NCBI GenBank assembly: GCA_003509805.1
Contig: DOMV01000426.1
Location: 1 to 17,442 of the forward strand
Direction of reading: 5' to 3'
Length of the DNA: 17,442 bases
Source of the DNA: Planctomycetaceae bacterium
Lineage (GTDB): Bacteria > Planctomycetota > Planctomycetia > Pirellulales > Thermoguttaceae
Both the position numbers and the translations under genes were made by a program. The notes below the pieces were generated by a model. The model worked only from the letters and a program-made list of their open reading frames with translations, had not been told where the DNA came from and did not search any database. Within the stretch, counting starts at the first letter, position 1, and each line of letters begins with the position of its first letter. Shown one piece after another: positions 15,074 through 17,442 of this stretch.

Positions 15074-16594
15074 ATGAAACAATTTTTAATCGGCATCGAC
15101 TGCGGTTCCACAATGGTGAAGGCGGCGATTTTCGACACGCTCGGCAAAGAGTACGCCGTCGCGTCACGAAAAGTCGAGCACATCTACCCGCATCCGGGCT
15201 GGACGGAAAACGACATGAAAGCTCTTTGGCGGAGCGTTTGCGAAGTGCTCCGCGAAGTGATCGACAAGTCGGAAATCGATCCGAAGGAGGTCGCTTGCGT
15301 GACCTGTACCGGCCACGGCAACGGGCTTTATCTCATCGCCGACGATGGTGCGCCTGCGCGGAACGGGATCGTTTCTTCGGACAATCGCGCACGGAAATAC
15401 ATCGAGCAGTGGACCGCCGAAGACGTTCTCAGTCGGATATTGCCCAAGACGATGCAGAACCTTTGGGCCGCGCAACCGAACGCATTACTTCGCTGGCTGA
15501 TCGACAACGAGCCGGAAACGATGCGCAACGTCAAATGGCTCTTCATGGTCAAGGATTTTGTACGGTATCGCTTGACCGGCGAGGCGTACATGGAACTTTC
15601 CGACATGTCGGGCACGAGCCTGATCGACGTCGGTCGCGCCCGGTACGACGACGAAGTCCTGGAAACATGGAGACTTCTCGATTGGAAGCGCGTCATGCCG
15701 CCGCTCAAACGGTCCGCCGACATTTGCGGTACGATAACTCCTGGGGCGGCCCGCTTGACGGGGCTCGCGGAGGGCACTCCGGTCGCCGGGGGAATGTTCG
15801 ACATCGACGCCTGCGGTTTGGCCGTCGGCATGACGGACGAAACCCGGTTCTGCATGGTCGCCGGAACGTGGGGCAATAATCAATTCATCTCGAAGAAACC
15901 CGTCGTGGACCGCGACATGTTCATAACCAGCCGTTACAGTATCGATGGCTATTACCTGATGCTCGAAGGAAGCGCGACATCTGCCTCGAATCTCGAATGG
16001 TTCGTCTCGCAGTTCTGCGAAAGTGATCGAAAACTACTCGAAATCGACGGGATGTCCGAAAGCATTTACGAACATTGCAGCCGACTGGTCGCCCAGACGA
16101 AACCGACCGACACGAATATCGTTTTTCTGCCGTTTTTATACGGGAATCCCGTCGATCCGGACGCCAAAGCCTGCCTGTTCGGGCTCGACGGACGCCACAC
16201 GCGGTCGCACGTTATACGGGCCGTTTACGAGGGGATCGTCTTCGGGCATCGCTGGCACGTCGAGCGTCTCAGGCGTTTTTGTAACGAAATGAAGACGATT
16301 CGCCTTACGGGCGGTGCCGCGAACAGTGATATTTGGGCACAAATGTTCGCAGACGTTTTACAAATTCCCGTTGAAATTCCCGCCGGAACGGAACTCGGCT
16401 GTTTCGGGGCCGCGATCTGCGGAACGGTTGCCGTGGGGATTTATCCGTCCTACGAAACCGCCTGCGAAACGATGGTCAAGATCAGTCGTCGATTCGAGCC
16501 CGATCCAACGCTTGCCGATATTTACGACAAAAAATATTTGCGCTATAAGTCGCTGCTCAAAATGTTGTCGCCCGTTTGGCGCAAATTGTCATAA
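15074..16594 (+). CDS. FGGY-family carbohydrate kinase, L-xylulose/3-keto-L-gulonate kinase-like
   Basis: The 506-residue protein is a two-lobed FGGY sugar kinase. The ATG at 15074 starts the first actin-like fold directly (MKQFLIGIDCGSTMVKAAIFD); the frame is open upstream into the SDR gene. The catalytic Asp243 is in GGMFDID, ATP contacts are GTWGNN (264-269) and RLTGGAANSD (410-419). Stretches such as HPGWTENDM (40-48), GNGLYLI, GSATSASNLEWF (299-310), FFLPFLYG-like FLPFLYG (351-357) and LGCFGAA recall E. coli LyxK/SgbK (L-xylulose and 3-keto-L-gulonate kinases) more than D-xylulokinase, and the length fits. That comparison is from memory. It probably phosphorylates the ketose produced by the two SDRs, before the DeoC-like cleavage. 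Confidence 0.87.
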   Translation: MKQFLIGIDCGSTMVKAAIFDTLGKEYAVASRKVEHIYPHPGWTENDMKALWRSVCEVLREVIDKSEIDPKEVACVTCTGHGNGLYLIADDGAPARNGIVSSDNRARKYIEQWTAEDVLSRILPKTMQNLWAAQPNALLRWLIDNEPETMRNVKWLFMVKDFVRYRLTGEAYMELSDMSGTSLIDVGRARYDDEVLETWRLLDWKRVMPPLKRSADICGTITPGAARLTGLAEGTPVAGGMFDIDACGLAVGMTDETRFCMVAGTWGNNQFISKKPVVDRDMFITSRYSIDGYYLMLEGSATSASNLEWFVSQFCESDRKLLEIDGMSESIYEHCSRLVAQTKPTDTNIVFLPFLYGNPVDPDAKACLFGLDGRHTRSHVIRAVYEGIVFGHRWHVERLRRFCNEMKTIRLTGGAANSDIWAQMFADVLQIPVEIPAGTELGCFGAAICGTVAVGIYPSYETACETMVKISRRFEPDPTLADIYDKKYLRYKSLLKMLSPVWRKLS

Positions 16595-16627
16595 CACCAT
16601 CCCCTATTCCCCGTTCCCGGTTCCCCC

Positions 16628-17442
16628 ATGCAAGCTGTTGTTTATCACGCCCCGGGCGATATTCGTATCGAAGACATTCCCAAGCCCGTTTGCGGCGAAG
16701 GTGAACTTCTCGTCCGCGTCGACGCTTGCGCCGTTTGCGGAACCGACTTGAAAAGCAAGTTTCACGGCAATCCGAGAATCAAGGCCCCGCTTGTCATGGG
16801 ACACGAATTCACGGGACTCGTCGAAGAAATTTCCGTGACGGCAAAAGGGGACTGGAAGATCGGCGACCGCGTCGTGATGGCGACGAGCATTTCGTGCGGA
16901 AAATGTTTCTACTGCCGGAAAGGTTGGCGGAATCTTTGCGTCGATCTGGCTCCGATGAGTTTTTCTTATCCGGGCGGCATGGCGGAATACGTTTCGATTC
17001 CGGCCTTGGCGCTGGAGGGCGGACACACCGTGAAGGTTCCGCGAGACGTGCCGGCCGAATGGGCCGCCTTGGCCGAGCCGACAAGCTGCGCGGTCAATTC
17101 CGTCGAACAGTGTAATGTACAAAAAGGCGACATCGTTCTTGTCATGGGGGCCGGGCCGATGGGGCTGCTCAACGCCGTCGTCGCCCGTGCTTTCGGGGCG
17201 TCGAAAGTACTTCTCACGGAAATCAATTCCGCACGTCGAGAACAGGTGGAACGGTTCGGAATCGACCGGATCATCGATCCGGCGTCGGAGGATGCCGGAG
17301 AAGTCGTAAAAAAAGAGACGGGAGGCGTCGGGGCCGATGTCGTGATCGTCGCCGCCCCGGCTGCGCCGCCGCAGGAACAAGCCTTGTCGCTTGTACGAAA
17401 ACGCGGAACCGTCTGTTTGTTCGCTTCGCTTCCCGTCGGCAA
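16628..17442 (+). CDS. Zinc-dependent medium-chain alcohol/polyol dehydrogenase (partial, 3' end outside window)
   Basis: The first 271 residues are present. Catalytic-zinc ligands are Cys37 (AVCGTD), His59-Glu60 (GHEF) and Glu150 (AEPTSC). The structural zinc site has its full set Cys90, Cys93, Cys96 and Cys104. The Rossmann motif is GAGPMG (174-179), with Glu198 (LLTEIN) suggesting NAD(H). This is the sorbitol/threonine dehydrogenase type; a polyol or sugar-acid dehydrogenase is likely given the operon. It begins 33 bases after the kinase stop. The gap is a near-tandem C-rich run (CCATCCCCTATTCCCC and on) that ends at the ATG in place of a Shine-Dalgarno, like the run before the first SDR gene. 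Confidence 0.88.
   Translation, partial: MQAVVYHAPGDIRIEDIPKPVCGEGELLVRVDACAVCGTDLKSKFHGNPRIKAPLVMGHEFTGLVEEISVTAKGDWKIGDRVVMATSISCGKCFYCRKGWRNLCVDLAPMSFSYPGGMAEYVSIPALALEGGHTVKVPRDVPAEWAALAEPTSCAVNSVEQCNVQKGDIVLVMGAGPMGLLNAVVARAFGASKVLLTEINSARREQVERFGIDRIIDPASEDAGEVVKKETGGVGADVVIVAAPAAPPQEQALSLVRKRGTVCLFASLPVG

Overview
The window most likely comes from a planctomycete. Two proteins (9309-10427 and 10582-11655) have the planctomycete DUF1559 architecture: a type IV prepilin-like N-terminus (FTLVELLVVIAIIG) and a C-terminal H-X9-DG motif. A small lipoprotein with a regulatory-like beta domain lies beside them. Coding GC is moderate (roughly 53-58% where I counted), except for a low-GC island inside the leftmost gene. 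No tRNA, rRNA, CRISPR array, transposase or phage gene is visible.

Layout. (1) 1-126 is a non-coding repeat copy. (2) 225-8528, minus strand, reads leftwards as a polysaccharide-degradation operon: GH43 enzyme with a beta-sandwich C-terminus, a large alginate-lyase-like multidomain protein, a small secreted two-repeat protein, a second GH43 with a discoidin-like domain, and finally a mosaic membrane/aminotransferase ORF. Spacing is tight: a 14-base overlap, a 2-base gap, a 55-base gap and a 4-base overlap. (3) 8740-11655, minus strand, holds a lipoprotein and two DUF1559 proteins. (4) 11656-12555 is a 900-base non-coding, divergent control region. (5) 12556-17442, plus strand, is a sugar-catabolism operon: SDR dehydrogenase, DeoC-type aldolase, second SDR, FGGY kinase most like L-xylulose/3-keto-L-gulonate kinases, and a zinc alcohol dehydrogenase cut by the window edge.

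How the parts fit. The left cluster should release sugars from a glycan outside the cytoplasm: two GH43 enzymes typical of xylose/arabinose-containing chains and one lyase-like enzyme typical of uronate-containing chains. The right cluster looks like an intracellular route that oxidises and re-reduces a sugar or polyol, phosphorylates it, and cleaves it with a class I aldolase. The exact substrate cannot be read from sequence, and I know of no described pathway with this set of five.

Most notable: the divergent region has two near-consensus sigma70 promoters facing away from each other. One faces the DUF1559 gene, the other the sugar operon. Each has the same upstream arrangement, two TGCGCA sites 22 bases apart with the nearer one 8-9 bases from a perfect TTGACA. 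This suggests one regulator controls both. Other notable items are a three-copy dispersed repeat, two copies of which flank the first SDR gene in inverted orientation, and the mosaic ORF at the left edge.
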